This document shows positions 40,977-48,927 of a stretch of DNA of 64,000 bases, piece by piece. The stretch comes from DASZQL01 sp964391865 (GTDB lineage: Bacteria > Planctomycetota > Phycisphaerae > Phycisphaerales > UBA1924), in contig CAYMNQ010000002.1 in the NCBI GenBank assembly GCA_964391865.1, positions 124,001 to 188,000 on the forward strand, given 5' to 3'. The notes beneath the pieces were generated by a model, which saw only the letters and a program-made list of their open reading frames with translations, ran no database searches and had not been told where the DNA came from. Every line of letters starts with the position of its first letter. Positions within the stretch are counted from its first letter, which is position 1. The position numbers were made by a program, and so were the translations under genes.

Positions 40977-42470
40977 ATGTCGCGTTCACTCTTCGCCGTT
41001 CTGTCCCGCCGCTATGACCCGAAGGTTGATGCCGCGCAGCGGCGCGAGTTCATGAAGTACACGCTGGCGATCGGTGCCGCGGGGCTGATCTCGGGCGTTC
41101 CTGGCGCGCGGAGCGTGTTCGCGCAGGCGGGGAAGGCGAGCGGCAAGCGCGTGGTGGTGATCGGCGCGGGGTTCGCCGGCCTGGCGTGCGCATACGAACT
41201 GCTCGCCGCGGGGTACGACGTGACGGTGCTGGACGCGCGGAACCGCGTGGGCGGGCGCGTGCTCACGTTCACCGACTTCGTGAAGGGGCGCGTGGTCGAG
41301 GGCGGCGCGGAACTCATCGGCTCGAACCATCCGACGTGGGTCGCGTACGCCGAGAAGTTCGGGCTGGAGTTCCTCGACATGACGGAGTCCGACGGGCTGT
41401 TCCCGATCTCCATCGGCGGCAAGATGCTGTCGAGCGAAGAGTCCGAGGCGCTCTACGAAGAACTCGACGCGGCGATGGCGATGATGAACGCCGACGCGAT
41501 GCCCATCAACGCGGACGAGCCGTGGAACTCGCCCAACGCGGCGGAGCTCGACAAGAAGACCGTGGCGCAGTGGATCGCGGGGCTTGAAGTCTCCGACCTG
41601 TGCAAGAAGGCCGCGTCGCTGCAACTGATGGGCGACAACGGCGTGGACCCCGACAAGCAGAGCTACCTCGGCATGCTGGCGCAGGTGAAGGGCGGCGGGG
41701 TCGAGAAGTACTGGACGGAGAGCGAGGTGTGCCGCTGCAAGGGCGGCAATCAGCAGCTCGCGCACAAGCTCGCGGACGCGATCGGCAAGGACCGTCTGAT
41801 TCTCGGTCTCGCGGCGCGGACGATCGAAGCGAAGAACAGCGGCATGGTCGTGACCGCCGCCGACGGCCGAACGATTGAGGCGGACGACGTGGTGCTCGCC
41901 GCCCCGCCCAGCGTGTGGAAGAAGATGGAGATCAAGCCCGCGCTGCCGGCAGTGCTCATGCCGCAGATGGGCGTGAACCTGAAGTACCTGCTCGAAACGA
42001 AGGGGCGCTTCTGGGCGGAGAAGGGCATCGCGCCGGACTCGCTGACCGACGGCGACATCACGATGACGTGGGAAGGCACGGACAATCAGCCGGGCGACGG
42101 GCCGGCGTGCCTGGTCTCATTCTCGGGCGGGTCGGCGGCTGAGCGCTGCCGCTCGCGCATCAACCCCGAGCGGCGCGAGGCGTACCTCACTGAACTCGAG
42201 AAGCTGTACCCCGGCATGAAGGAGCAGGCGGGCGGCGAACGCTTCATGGACTGGCCCGGCGACGCGTGGACACAGGCGGGCTACAGCTTCCCCGCGCCGG
42301 GGCAGGTGACGACCGTCGGCCCGGCGCTGCACAAGGGCGTGGGCAAGCTGCACTTCGCGGGCGAGCACGCGTGCTACAAGTTCGTTGGGTACATGGAGGG
42401 CGCGCTGAACAGCGGCGCGTCGATGGCGAAGCGGCTCGCGGTGCGCGACGGGGTGGTGAAGAAGAGCTGA
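40977..42470 (+). CDS. FAD-dependent amine oxidase, twin-arginine exported
   Basis: A 497-aa flavin monoamine oxidase-type enzyme, which oxidises amines with FAD and O2. The start at 40977 has AAGGAG nine bases upstream. A twin-arginine motif appears as RREFMKYTLAIGAAG (Arg22-23), so it is probably folded in the cytoplasm and exported by Tat. The FAD-binding site is VVVIGAGFAGLACAYEL (about 59-75), with RVGGRVLTF after it, and the C-terminal LHFAGEHACYKFVGYMEGAL (about 455-475) is the second FAD motif. The family also includes tryptophan and L-amino-acid oxidases, so the substrate is uncertain. A VOC gene starts 42 bp later. Confidence 0.9.
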   Translation: MSRSLFAVLSRRYDPKVDAAQRREFMKYTLAIGAAGLISGVPGARSVFAQAGKASGKRVVVIGAGFAGLACAYELLAAGYDVTVLDARNRVGGRVLTFTDFVKGRVVEGGAELIGSNHPTWVAYAEKFGLEFLDMTESDGLFPISIGGKMLSSEESEALYEELDAAMAMMNADAMPINADEPWNSPNAAELDKKTVAQWIAGLEVSDLCKKAASLQLMGDNGVDPDKQSYLGMLAQVKGGGVEKYWTESEVCRCKGGNQQLAHKLADAIGKDRLILGLAARTIEAKNSGMVVTAADGRTIEADDVVLAAPPSVWKKMEIKPALPAVLMPQMGVNLKYLLETKGRFWAEKGIAPDSLTDGDITMTWEGTDNQPGDGPACLVSFSGGSAAERCRSRINPERREAYLTELEKLYPGMKEQAGGERFMDWPGDAWTQAGYSFPAPGQVTTVGPALHKGVGKLHFAGEHACYKFVGYMEGALNSGASMAKRLAVRDGVVKKS

Positions 42471-42512
42471 TCGCCGCGGCGCGTTTCAATACATCCGCTG
42501 TATGCTTCTGCG

Positions 42513-42995
42513 ATGCTGCAGATCACGACGTTCCTAACGTTCGACCATCAGGCGGAAGAAGCCGCGCGCTTCTACACCTCGATCTTCCCCAACTCGAAGA
42601 TCGAGCGCATCACGCGCTACCCGGACCTTGGGGCGCAGTCGCCGTTCAAGACGGGCGGCGTGATGACGGTGGAGTTCACGCTCGACGGGCGCTCGTTCAC
42701 GGCGCTGAACGCCGGGCCGCAGTTCACGTTCAGCCAGGGCATCTCGATCGCGGTGCTGTGCGACACGCAGCAGCAGGTCGATGAGTACTGGGGCAAGTTT
42801 GTGGCGGCGGGGGGCACGCCGGTCGCGTGCGGGTGGATCACCGATCACTTTGGGGTGTCGTGGCAGATCGATCCGAAATTGCTGATCGAGCTGATCGCCG
42901 GGCCCGACCCGATCAAGGCGGGCAAGGCGATGCAGGCGATGATGGGCATGGTCAAGATCGACTGCGAGCAACTCAAGCGGGCCGTTGGGATGTAA
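42513..42995 (+). CDS. PhnB-like VOC superfamily protein
   Basis: A 160-aa protein of the PhnB/3-demethylubiquinone-like group of the vicinal-oxygen-chelate superfamily. Signature elements are FLTFDHQAEEAARFYTSIFP at the start, FTLDGRSFTALNAGP in the middle and WITDHFGVSWQIDPKLL near the C-terminus. The fold forms a metal-binding cleft in enzymes such as glyoxalase and dioxygenases, but the metal ligands are not fully kept in the PhnB group. It starts 42 bp after the amine oxidase, perhaps as the second gene of its transcript. The function is unknown. Confidence 0.85.
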   Translation: MLQITTFLTFDHQAEEAARFYTSIFPNSKIERITRYPDLGAQSPFKTGGVMTVEFTLDGRSFTALNAGPQFTFSQGISIAVLCDTQQQVDEYWGKFVAAGGTPVACGWITDHFGVSWQIDPKLLIELIAGPDPIKAGKAMQAMMGMVKIDCEQLKRAVGM

Positions 42996-43045
42996 GTGTG
43001 TTTGCAGCGACAGCGCGTTTTTGCGCGTTCGTCGCAGAATCGCGG

Positions 43046-43069
43046 GTATGCATTCATATGAATACATAC
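43046..43069. promoter_or_regulatory. 24-bp palindrome, possible operator
   Basis: GTATGCATTCAT followed directly by ATGAATACATAC: a palindrome with one mismatch pair, in an AT-rich island about 75 bp upstream of the best promoter for the gene at 43228. A dimeric repressor could bind it. A hairpin built on GCGACAGCGCG and GCGCGTTCGTCGC lies just before (43010-43036). Confidence 0.4.
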
Positions 43070-43120
43070 TCAGTTGCGCATCCATTTTGAGATTCGATTG
43101 ATTTCGGGTCCGAAAAAGGG

Positions 43121-43148
43121 TTGATCGGAGCCATCCCGGTGATATTTT
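43121..43148 (+). promoter_or_regulatory. Probable promoter of the dockerin-tailed protein gene
   Basis: TTGATC and TATTTT separated by 16 bp, in the AT-rich part of the gap. It leaves about 70 nt before the ATG at 43228. Confidence 0.45.
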
Positions 43149-43227
43149 GAATGTACCGTCCGGAGTGTGCGGCTATCGCCGAGCGTTGCGGCGGGGGCCG
43201 CGCCGATGACTCGTCTGGAGATGAACC

Positions 43228-44553
43228 ATGACCATGCGCTTTGCAGCGACAGCCGCATCGACCTGCGCTCTGTTGGCGGGGACCGCCGCCGCCGGGCCGG
43301 ACGTGCTGGGGAACAACTTTGTAGGGCCGTCACGCCTCTCGACCATCGGCAGTGTCAGCGCCTACAGCGCCGGCTTCACCACTTGCAATATCGGGAACAC
43401 CTTCCTCGGGACTCACGTCTCGACGAACGATCACCCCGTCGTCGGCCTCAACCTGTACCGGCTGAAGAATGGTCGGCTGGAACAGGTCGGCATGAGCTGG
43501 GCGTTCCATATGGTCTGCTCGCTCCAGTCGAGCGTCTGCGGCACGTGCCAGCCTCCGCCCGGCGGCGGGTGCAACAATGAGCTGGGCATCCAGTGCTCGA
43601 CGAGCGACACGACCGGGTTCGTCGGAACTCAGTTACAGCTCGGCCCGCGCTCGCAGGTGAACGCGGCGACGGGCATGTTCCCGTACCCATTCGCAGCACC
43701 GCCGGCGTCGGACGGGCTCGCTCGGCGCCTGCAGGTGAATCACGCCGACCTCGATCCGGCGCTGAACCCCGGCGCGCAGTATTTCCTGGAGATGGTGTAC
43801 GTCAGCGGCGATGATGCCGCGGCGGCGAACTCGAACAACAACGCCACCAGCCGGCGCGTGCTCGTGTCGGGCTCGGGGGGCGGGCCGTACAACCTCAGCT
43901 TGACCGATACGGCCGCGCCGGGTTCCCCCGCCGTTCTTCAATGGGCTGCGGCGGACGCGGGCGTCGCTGTCAATCCGGTCGACGTGCCTGGCGACGGGCG
44001 GTTGTATGTTGCGTCGAAGGCGACGCAGATTTCGTGCGGCCGTTACCGCTACGACTACGCGGTGTTCAATCTGAGTTCGGATCGCTCCGCCGGGAGCTTC
44101 AGCATCCCCGCCGCCGCCCCGGGCGCGATCACGAACGCGGGCTTCCACGACGTGAGCTATCACAGCGGCGAGACGATCGACGGCACCGATTGGTCGCCGA
44201 TCGCCGGCGCGTGCGAGTTCTCGTGGGCGACCGATGATTTCGGCACGAATCCGAACGCCAACGCGATCCGCTGGGGCACGACGTACTCGTTCAGCTTCGA
44301 GTCGCGCTTCGCGCCGGTGATCGCGGACGCTTCGATCGGCCTGTTCAAGCCCGGCGCCGTGATGAGTGTTGACGCTGGGGTGAATGCTCCGGGCAACATC
44401 CCCGCCTTCGCGGGCGACTACGACGGCGACGCGGCGGTCGGGCTGGGCGACATCGCGTTCGTGATCACCGAGTGGACCAACCCGTGCGGCTCGCCCTTCG
44501 GGCTGTCGTCCATCGCGGATGTCATCACCAACTGGGGCAACGCCTGCCCGTAA
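43228..44553 (+). CDS. Secreted protein with dockerin-like C-terminal tail
   Basis: A 441-aa exported protein. A signal peptide (FAATAASTCALLAGTAAA) follows ATG 43228, with GGAG a short way upstream. The body has many cysteines (SLQSSVCGTCQPPPGGGC, ELGIQCSTSD) and glycine/asparagine-rich strands, with no enzyme motif I recognise. Similar proteins are common in planctomycetes. The last 50 residues form a dockerin-like tail: GDYDGDAAVGLGDIAFVITEW and SIADVITNWGNACP, ending in the same Cys-Pro as the proteins at 17017 and 23687. An operator-like palindrome and a promoter lie upstream and a terminator follows, so this is a single-gene unit. Confidence 0.78.
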   Translation: MTMRFAATAASTCALLAGTAAAGPDVLGNNFVGPSRLSTIGSVSAYSAGFTTCNIGNTFLGTHVSTNDHPVVGLNLYRLKNGRLEQVGMSWAFHMVCSLQSSVCGTCQPPPGGGCNNELGIQCSTSDTTGFVGTQLQLGPRSQVNAATGMFPYPFAAPPASDGLARRLQVNHADLDPALNPGAQYFLEMVYVSGDDAAAANSNNNATSRRVLVSGSGGGPYNLSLTDTAAPGSPAVLQWAAADAGVAVNPVDVPGDGRLYVASKATQISCGRYRYDYAVFNLSSDRSAGSFSIPAAAPGAITNAGFHDVSYHSGETIDGTDWSPIAGACEFSWATDDFGTNPNANAIRWGTTYSFSFESRFAPVIADASIGLFKPGAVMSVDAGVNAPGNIPAFAGDYDGDAAVGLGDIAFVITEWTNPCGSPFGLSSIADVITNWGNACP

Positions 44554-44602
44554 TCGGCCGGGCCTTCGACCGCCCCGCCCTCTCCGGGCGCGATACTCTT
44601 CG

Positions 44603-44636
44603 ACCGCCGACGGCAATCGTCGGCGGTTTTTTCTTT
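44603..44636 (+). terminator. Rho-independent terminator just before the threonine aldolase gene
   Basis: A perfect 10-bp stem ACCGCCGACG (44603-44612) with CGTCGGCGGT (44618-44627) around GCAAT, followed by TTTTTCTTT. It lies 50 bp after the dockerin-tailed gene and only 13 bp before the threonine aldolase start. Confidence 0.9.
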
Positions 44637-44649
44637 GCGAGACCGAGCC

Positions 44650-45687
44650 ATGCCCGACGCGATCATCGACCTGCGCAGCGACACGGTGACCAAGCCCACG
44701 CCGGCGATGCGGCACGCGATGATGGATGCGGCGCTGGGCGACGACGTGCTGGGCGATGACCCGACGGTGATCCGGCTGCAGGAGCGCGTGGCGGAGTTGC
44801 TGGGCAAGGAAGCGGCGTGCTTCGTGCCCAGCGGGACGATGGCGAACCAGACGGCGATCCGCGCCCACACCGAGCCGGGCGACGAGATCATCTGTGACGC
44901 GGACGGGCACATCATCCACTACGAGAGCGCCGCGCCGGCGGCGCTCTCGGGGTGCATGATCCGAAGCGTGGCGGGTGTTCGCGGCGTGTTCAGCGCGGAG
45001 CAGGTGCGCGCCGCCGTGCGCCCCGATGACTACCACTGCCCGCGCTCGCGGCTCGTCATCATCGAGAACACGCACAACCGCGGCGGGGGGACCGTCTGGC
45101 CCATGGAGTCCGTCGAGCGCGTCTCGGCGGCGGCGCGTGAGCTTGGGCTCCGTGTGCATCTCGACGGCGCGCGCCTGTGGAATGCCGCGGTCGCGTCGGG
45201 GCGGAAGCCGCGCGAGTTCGCGCGGCACGCGGACTCGGTGTCGGTGTGCTTCTCGAAGGGGCTCGGCGCGCCGGTCGGCTCGGCGGTGGCGGGCTCGCGC
45301 GAGTTCATCCGGCGCGTGTTCTTCTTCAGAAAGATGTTCGGCGGGGCGATGCGCCAATCGGGGCTGCTCGCCGCCGCGGCGCTGCACGCGCTGGATCATC
45401 ATGTCGAGCGGCTGGCGGAGGATCACGCGAACGCGAGGCGGCTCGCCGAGGGGCTTGCGGGGATCAAGGGGATCACGCTCGACCCGGCCCGTGTGCAGAC
45501 GAACATCGTGTTCTTTGATGTCGATGAGCGGCTGGGCACCGCGAGCGAGGTGAGCACGGCTCTTGATCGCGCCGGTGTGCGCACGTTTGATGCGGGGCCG
45601 CGGACGATCCGCGCGGTGACGCATCTGGATGTGTCGCGGGAGATGGTCGAGCGCGCGATCGCGGTCGTGCGGAGCGCGATCCAGTAG
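44650..45687 (+). CDS. ltaE: Threonine aldolase
   Basis: A 345-aa pyridoxal-phosphate enzyme that splits L-threonine (or allo-threonine) to glycine and acetaldehyde. The opening IDLRSDTVTKPTPAMRHAMM and ALGDDVLGDDPTV are the classic family start. The PLP lysine is Lys203 in SVCFSKGLGAPVGS, with HLDGARLWNAAVAS before it for the phosphate and ring contacts. The start at 44650 is the first ATG; a TTG at 44635 would lie inside the terminator tail. No good ribosome-binding site is seen (GAGACC). A terminator sits just ahead, so transcription must start between stem and gene or read through. Confidence 0.93.
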   Translation: MPDAIIDLRSDTVTKPTPAMRHAMMDAALGDDVLGDDPTVIRLQERVAELLGKEAACFVPSGTMANQTAIRAHTEPGDEIICDADGHIIHYESAAPAALSGCMIRSVAGVRGVFSAEQVRAAVRPDDYHCPRSRLVIIENTHNRGGGTVWPMESVERVSAAARELGLRVHLDGARLWNAAVASGRKPREFARHADSVSVCFSKGLGAPVGSAVAGSREFIRRVFFFRKMFGGAMRQSGLLAAAALHALDHHVERLAEDHANARRLAEGLAGIKGITLDPARVQTNIVFFDVDERLGTASEVSTALDRAGVRTFDAGPRTIRAVTHLDVSREMVERAIAVVRSAIQ

Positions 45688-45700
45688 TCCCGTGACTCGG

Positions 45701-45860
45701 GTGGCATGCATCGTGGCTCTGGGCGATGCACGCTCATGGATCGCCCCGCTTCCCTATCACTCTCGATCTCACCGAAGAAACGGGGGGGAGCGCTCGCGGG
45801 GAAGAGGACGGAGTTCGGAACGAGCGTGGATCGGCCTCAGAGCAGGCCGTTCCACGGCGC
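45701..45860. repeat. Long twin-hairpin element (pair with 53966-54126)
   Basis: About 160 bp in the gap between two convergent genes. The left hairpin has GCTCTG (45716-45721) flanked by TGCATCG and CGATGCA with the tail CGCTC. The right hairpin is a reverse copy of the 30-bp hairpin of the tandem array (GAGCGTGGATCGGCCTC, AGAGC, AGGCCGTTCCACGG, 45822-45857). The element at 53966-54126 has the same two hairpins in the same order. Confidence 0.6.
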
Positions 45861-45888
45861 CCGCGCGCCCGCGCCTGATTGTCGCCGC

Positions 45889-48384
45889 TCACCCGGGATC
45901 GATCGCGACATCGAGCTCCGCCGTGATGGGCTGGAAGCAGGCGCTGTCGTCGCAGGCTTGGTATGTCACGTGGATCAGCGGGCGGCCCGACCATGCTTCG
46001 CTCGTGCGCGTGAGCGTGATCTCCAGACGGATGACGCCCGAGTGGACCATCAGCGTGCCGCGGTCTTCGGGCGGGAGGGCTTCGCCGATGTAGGGCGTGC
46101 CCGTCGGGTATTTGACGCTCGCCGACACGCCGGTTCCGCCCGTCACTTCGATGTTCAGCGGCGAAAGACCCTCGACGCCCGGCTCGCGCGAGTTGATGTG
46201 GAATCCGGGCTTGATGCGGAGTTCGAGCGTGAGCGCGGCGCTGCCCTGCCCCATGGGCGGGACGGCGATGCGCTCGGCACCGGCGAAGATTTCGACCGGC
46301 GCATCATCCATGCGGACGACGCGATCGTCGTCCGCGGCGCCGTCGGGGTTCAGCTTCGCCGCCGCCGCCGGGTCGAGCCGCAGCAGTCGCAGCAGCGCGC
46401 GGGTGGAGTTCACCGCGCCGACGGGCGACTCGGCGATGGCGCGGCTCATCCCGGCGGCCGATGCGAGGGCGCGCTCGCGGTCGCGTTCGCCGCGCGTGAG
46501 ATCGTGCAGGTCGATCCAGTTGTGCAGCATGAAGCTGGCGGCGCTGGGGAGCGCGCCGTCGTGCGTGGAGCGCGTGCGGACGATGAGGTCCGACTGCCCC
46601 GGCGCGGTGTCGTAGTACACGCCGGGCAGCGCGGGGTCGGCGAAGCGCGCCTCGGCGAGAGCCATGATCTCCCGCGCGGCGTCGAGCCAGCGCGAGCGGT
46701 CGGTCTTCGAGTGCCCGAGCGCTGCCGCGGCGCGGTGGAGGGCGAGCAGGCCGTGGGCGAGCATCGCGTAGTCTTCGAGGAATCCGGGCGTCTTTGCGGT
46801 GCCGGCGCGGAAGGTACGGAGGAGGATCGGCGACGGCTCGCGCGCGAGCAGGGTTGAGAGGATGAACTCCGCGGCCCGCTCCGCGGCGCGGAGGTACTTC
46901 TCATCCGCCAGCGCCCGCGCGCCCTCGGCGAACGCCGCGATCATCAGCCCGTTCCACGCGGTGATGACCTTGTCGTCGAGGTGCGGCTGGTCGCGCGTCG
47001 CGCGGGCGGCGAGCAGCTTCGCGTCGAGCGCGTCGATCTTCAGTTGGAACTCGGCGGCGTCCTCGCCCCGCGCCCGCGCCAGCGACTCCGGGCGCATCGG
47101 CAGGAACAGCACGTTCGTCGCGGGGTCGTCGGGATGATGCGGGTCGCGGAAGTTGGTGCCGAGCGACACGCCGTAGATGTCGGCGGCGAGCGAACCGTCT
47201 GGCTCGCCCAGCGCTTCGAGAAGCTGCGCGCGGGTCCACAGGTAGTTCTGCCCCTCGCGGTGGTTCACCTCGGCGTCCTGCGCGGAGTAGAACGCGCCGC
47301 TCTTGGGGTCCGTCATCTCTCGCAGCACGTAGTCGAGCGTCTCGCGGCAGATCCGCGCGTCGAAGGGATCGGCGCTGCGCCGGTAGGCCTCGGCGTAGAG
47401 CGAGGCGAGCTGCGCGTTGTCGTACAGCATCTTCTCGAAGTGCGGGACAAGCCATCTTTCATCGGTGCTGTAGCGGTGGAACCCGCCGCCCACCTGGTCG
47501 TACATCCCGCCCAGCGCCATGCGGTCGAGCGTGTTCCGGATCGCGCGATCGACGGTGGCGCCGACGGCGGGGTCATCGATCGCGCTGCGCGCGTCCATCA
47601 GGAACTGCACGAACACCGGCTGGGGGAACTTCGGCGCCTTGCCGAAGCCGGCGTCGCGCTCGTCGTACATGCGGAGGAGCATGGAGACGCCCTGCGCGAC
47701 CTGCGATTCGCCGATTGGCGATGCGTCCGCCGCGTGCGCGAGCGAGTCGCGCACCGCTTCGGTGATTCGGGCGGCTTGTTCGAGCACCTGCGCGCGGTCG
47801 CTCGACCATGCGTGCGTTATTCCCTCGATGAGCTGCGGCAGTCCGGGCATGCCGTGGCGCGGCTCGGCGGGGAAGTAGGTGCCGGCGTAGAAGGGTTCGA
47901 GCCCCGCGTCATCCGGCCCGCGCGCGCCGGGGGGCGTGAGCCAGACTGACATGGGCCACCCGCCGCGGCGGGTCATCAACTGCACGGCGGCCATGTAGAT
48001 GTCGTCAACATCCGGGCGCTCTTCGCGGTCGACCTTCACGCACACGAACGCGTGGCTGAGCGCCGCGCCGATCGCTTCGTTTTCGAAGCTCTCGCGCTCC
48101 ATGACGTGGCACCAGTAGCACGTCGAGTAGCCCACGGAGAGGAAGATCGGCACGTTCCGACGACGGGCTTCCTCGAACGCCTCCTTCCCCCACGGGAACC
48201 AGCGCACCGGGTTCCGCGCGTGCTGCAGCAGGTAGGGGCTCGTCTCGTGGATCAGCCGGTTGGTGGGTCGGTCGGCGGCGGCGGCATCACCGGCGCCAGC
48301 GGCGGGTCGGTTCGACATCAACACTCCCATCAGCAGCAGAGCCGCCGCCCGGGATTCACGCGGGAATCGGATGCGCGGCATCAT
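45889..48384 (-). CDS. Thioredoxin-domain DUF255 protein fused to a DsbD-like domain
   Basis: An 831-aa exported protein with a signal peptide (RAAALLLMGVLMSN). Residues about 40-200 are the DUF255/DsbH thioredoxin domain: NRLIHETSPYLLQHARNPV, then STCYWCHVME with Cys89 and Cys92. A six-hairpin glycosidase-like helical part follows to about 650 (GGMYDQVGGGFHRYSTDERW, HFEKMLYDNAQL, WNGLMIAAFAEGA), as in the family that includes SSP411/YyaL. The last 130 residues are extra and resemble the periplasmic alpha domain of DsbD: IHVTYQACDDSACFQPI with Cys811 and Cys816. Such a fusion would combine two thiol-exchange sites in one protein. The start at 48384 is set by the signal peptide. Confidence 0.87.
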   Translation of the reverse strand: MMPRIRFPRESRAAALLLMGVLMSNRPAAGAGDAAAADRPTNRLIHETSPYLLQHARNPVRWFPWGKEAFEEARRRNVPIFLSVGYSTCYWCHVMERESFENEAIGAALSHAFVCVKVDREERPDVDDIYMAAVQLMTRRGGWPMSVWLTPPGARGPDDAGLEPFYAGTYFPAEPRHGMPGLPQLIEGITHAWSSDRAQVLEQAARITEAVRDSLAHAADASPIGESQVAQGVSMLLRMYDERDAGFGKAPKFPQPVFVQFLMDARSAIDDPAVGATVDRAIRNTLDRMALGGMYDQVGGGFHRYSTDERWLVPHFEKMLYDNAQLASLYAEAYRRSADPFDARICRETLDYVLREMTDPKSGAFYSAQDAEVNHREGQNYLWTRAQLLEALGEPDGSLAADIYGVSLGTNFRDPHHPDDPATNVLFLPMRPESLARARGEDAAEFQLKIDALDAKLLAARATRDQPHLDDKVITAWNGLMIAAFAEGARALADEKYLRAAERAAEFILSTLLAREPSPILLRTFRAGTAKTPGFLEDYAMLAHGLLALHRAAAALGHSKTDRSRWLDAAREIMALAEARFADPALPGVYYDTAPGQSDLIVRTRSTHDGALPSAASFMLHNWIDLHDLTRGERDRERALASAAGMSRAIAESPVGAVNSTRALLRLLRLDPAAAAKLNPDGAADDDRVVRMDDAPVEIFAGAERIAVPPMGQGSAALTLELRIKPGFHINSREPGVEGLSPLNIEVTGGTGVSASVKYPTGTPYIGEALPPEDRGTLMVHSGVIRLEITLTRTSEAWSGRPLIHVTYQACDDSACFQPITAELDVAIDPG

Positions 48385-48436
48385 GCCCGGAGTGTAGGGT
48401 GTCGAACACCCGCCGAACACGACGGAAGCGGCCCGA

Positions 48437-48465
48437 TTGCCCGAACGGGGTTCGGCTGGTATATT
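48437..48465 (+). promoter_or_regulatory. Promoter of the bL28 gene
   Basis: TTGCCC and TATATT separated by exactly 17 bp, ending 57 bp before the bL28 start. It is among the clearest sigma-70-type promoters in the window. Confidence 0.7.
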
Positions 48466-48522
48466 TCTCCCCCCTCGTCGGCCGGTGGGTCCGCCGCACG
48501 GGGTTCGATCAGGAGTTCCGCC

Positions 48523-48798
48523 ATGCCTGCGCAGTGCCACTTCACCGGCAAGAAGATCACCTTCGGCAATCGAATCTCCCGCAGCGGTGCGGCGGTCAAG
48601 TCGGGCGGCTTCGGTCTGAAGACGTCGGGGCAGAGCCGGCGCTCGTTCAAGCCGAATCTGCACAAGCTCCGCATTGTCGTCGACGGCCGGACGATCAACG
48701 TCAACGTTTCCGCCAAGGCGATCAAGACCGGGCTGGTCGTCAAGCCGCTGAAGCGAAAGTACGGCTACACGGCGCAGCAGAAGGCGAAGCAGCACTGA
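48523..48798 (+). CDS. rpmB: 50S ribosomal protein bL28
   Basis: A 91-aa bL28, a small structural protein of the large ribosomal subunit. The start MPAQCHFTGKKITFGNRIS shows the usual C-x-x-TGK followed by GN pattern, and RRSFKPNLHKLRIVVDGRTI is the conserved basic middle. The end, LKPLKRKYGYTAQQKAKQH, is longer and more basic than in many relatives. AGGAG lies seven bases before the ATG at 48523. It is a single-gene unit with its own promoter; a heptamer repeat follows the stop. Confidence 0.95.
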   Translation: MPAQCHFTGKKITFGNRISRSGAAVKSGGFGLKTSGQSRRSFKPNLHKLRIVVDGRTINVNVSAKAIKTGLVVKPLKRKYGYTAQQKAKQH

Positions 48799-48805
48799 GA
48801 GGCGT

Positions 48806-48826
48806 GGGGCTTGGGGCTTGGGGCTT
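48806..48826. repeat. Heptamer tandem repeat (GGGGCTT)x3
   Basis: Three exact copies of GGGGCTT seven bases after the bL28 stop. The same heptamer, as GGGCTTG rotation, makes the arrays at 16011-16038, and it forms the right arm of the terminator 58 bp further on. Confidence 0.85.
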
Positions 48827-48854
48827 GACGAAGACCGCAGCCGCAAGACGCAAA

Positions 48855-48896
48855 GCAAAAATCAACAAGCCCCAAGAGGTTCGCTCTTGGGGCTTG
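48855..48896 (-). terminator. Bidirectional terminator between bL28 and an exported protein gene
   Basis: A perfect 13-bp stem CAAGCCCCAAGAG (48866-48878) with CTCTTGGGGCTTG (48884-48896) around GTTCG. On the minus strand it is followed by TTGATTTTTGC, a good T tract for the gene at 48928-49800. The plus-strand side (ATTTTG) is weaker but may also serve bL28. Confidence 0.85.
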
Positions 48897-48927
48897 TGCG
48901 ATTTTGTCGTGCGTGTGTCGGCGTGGA

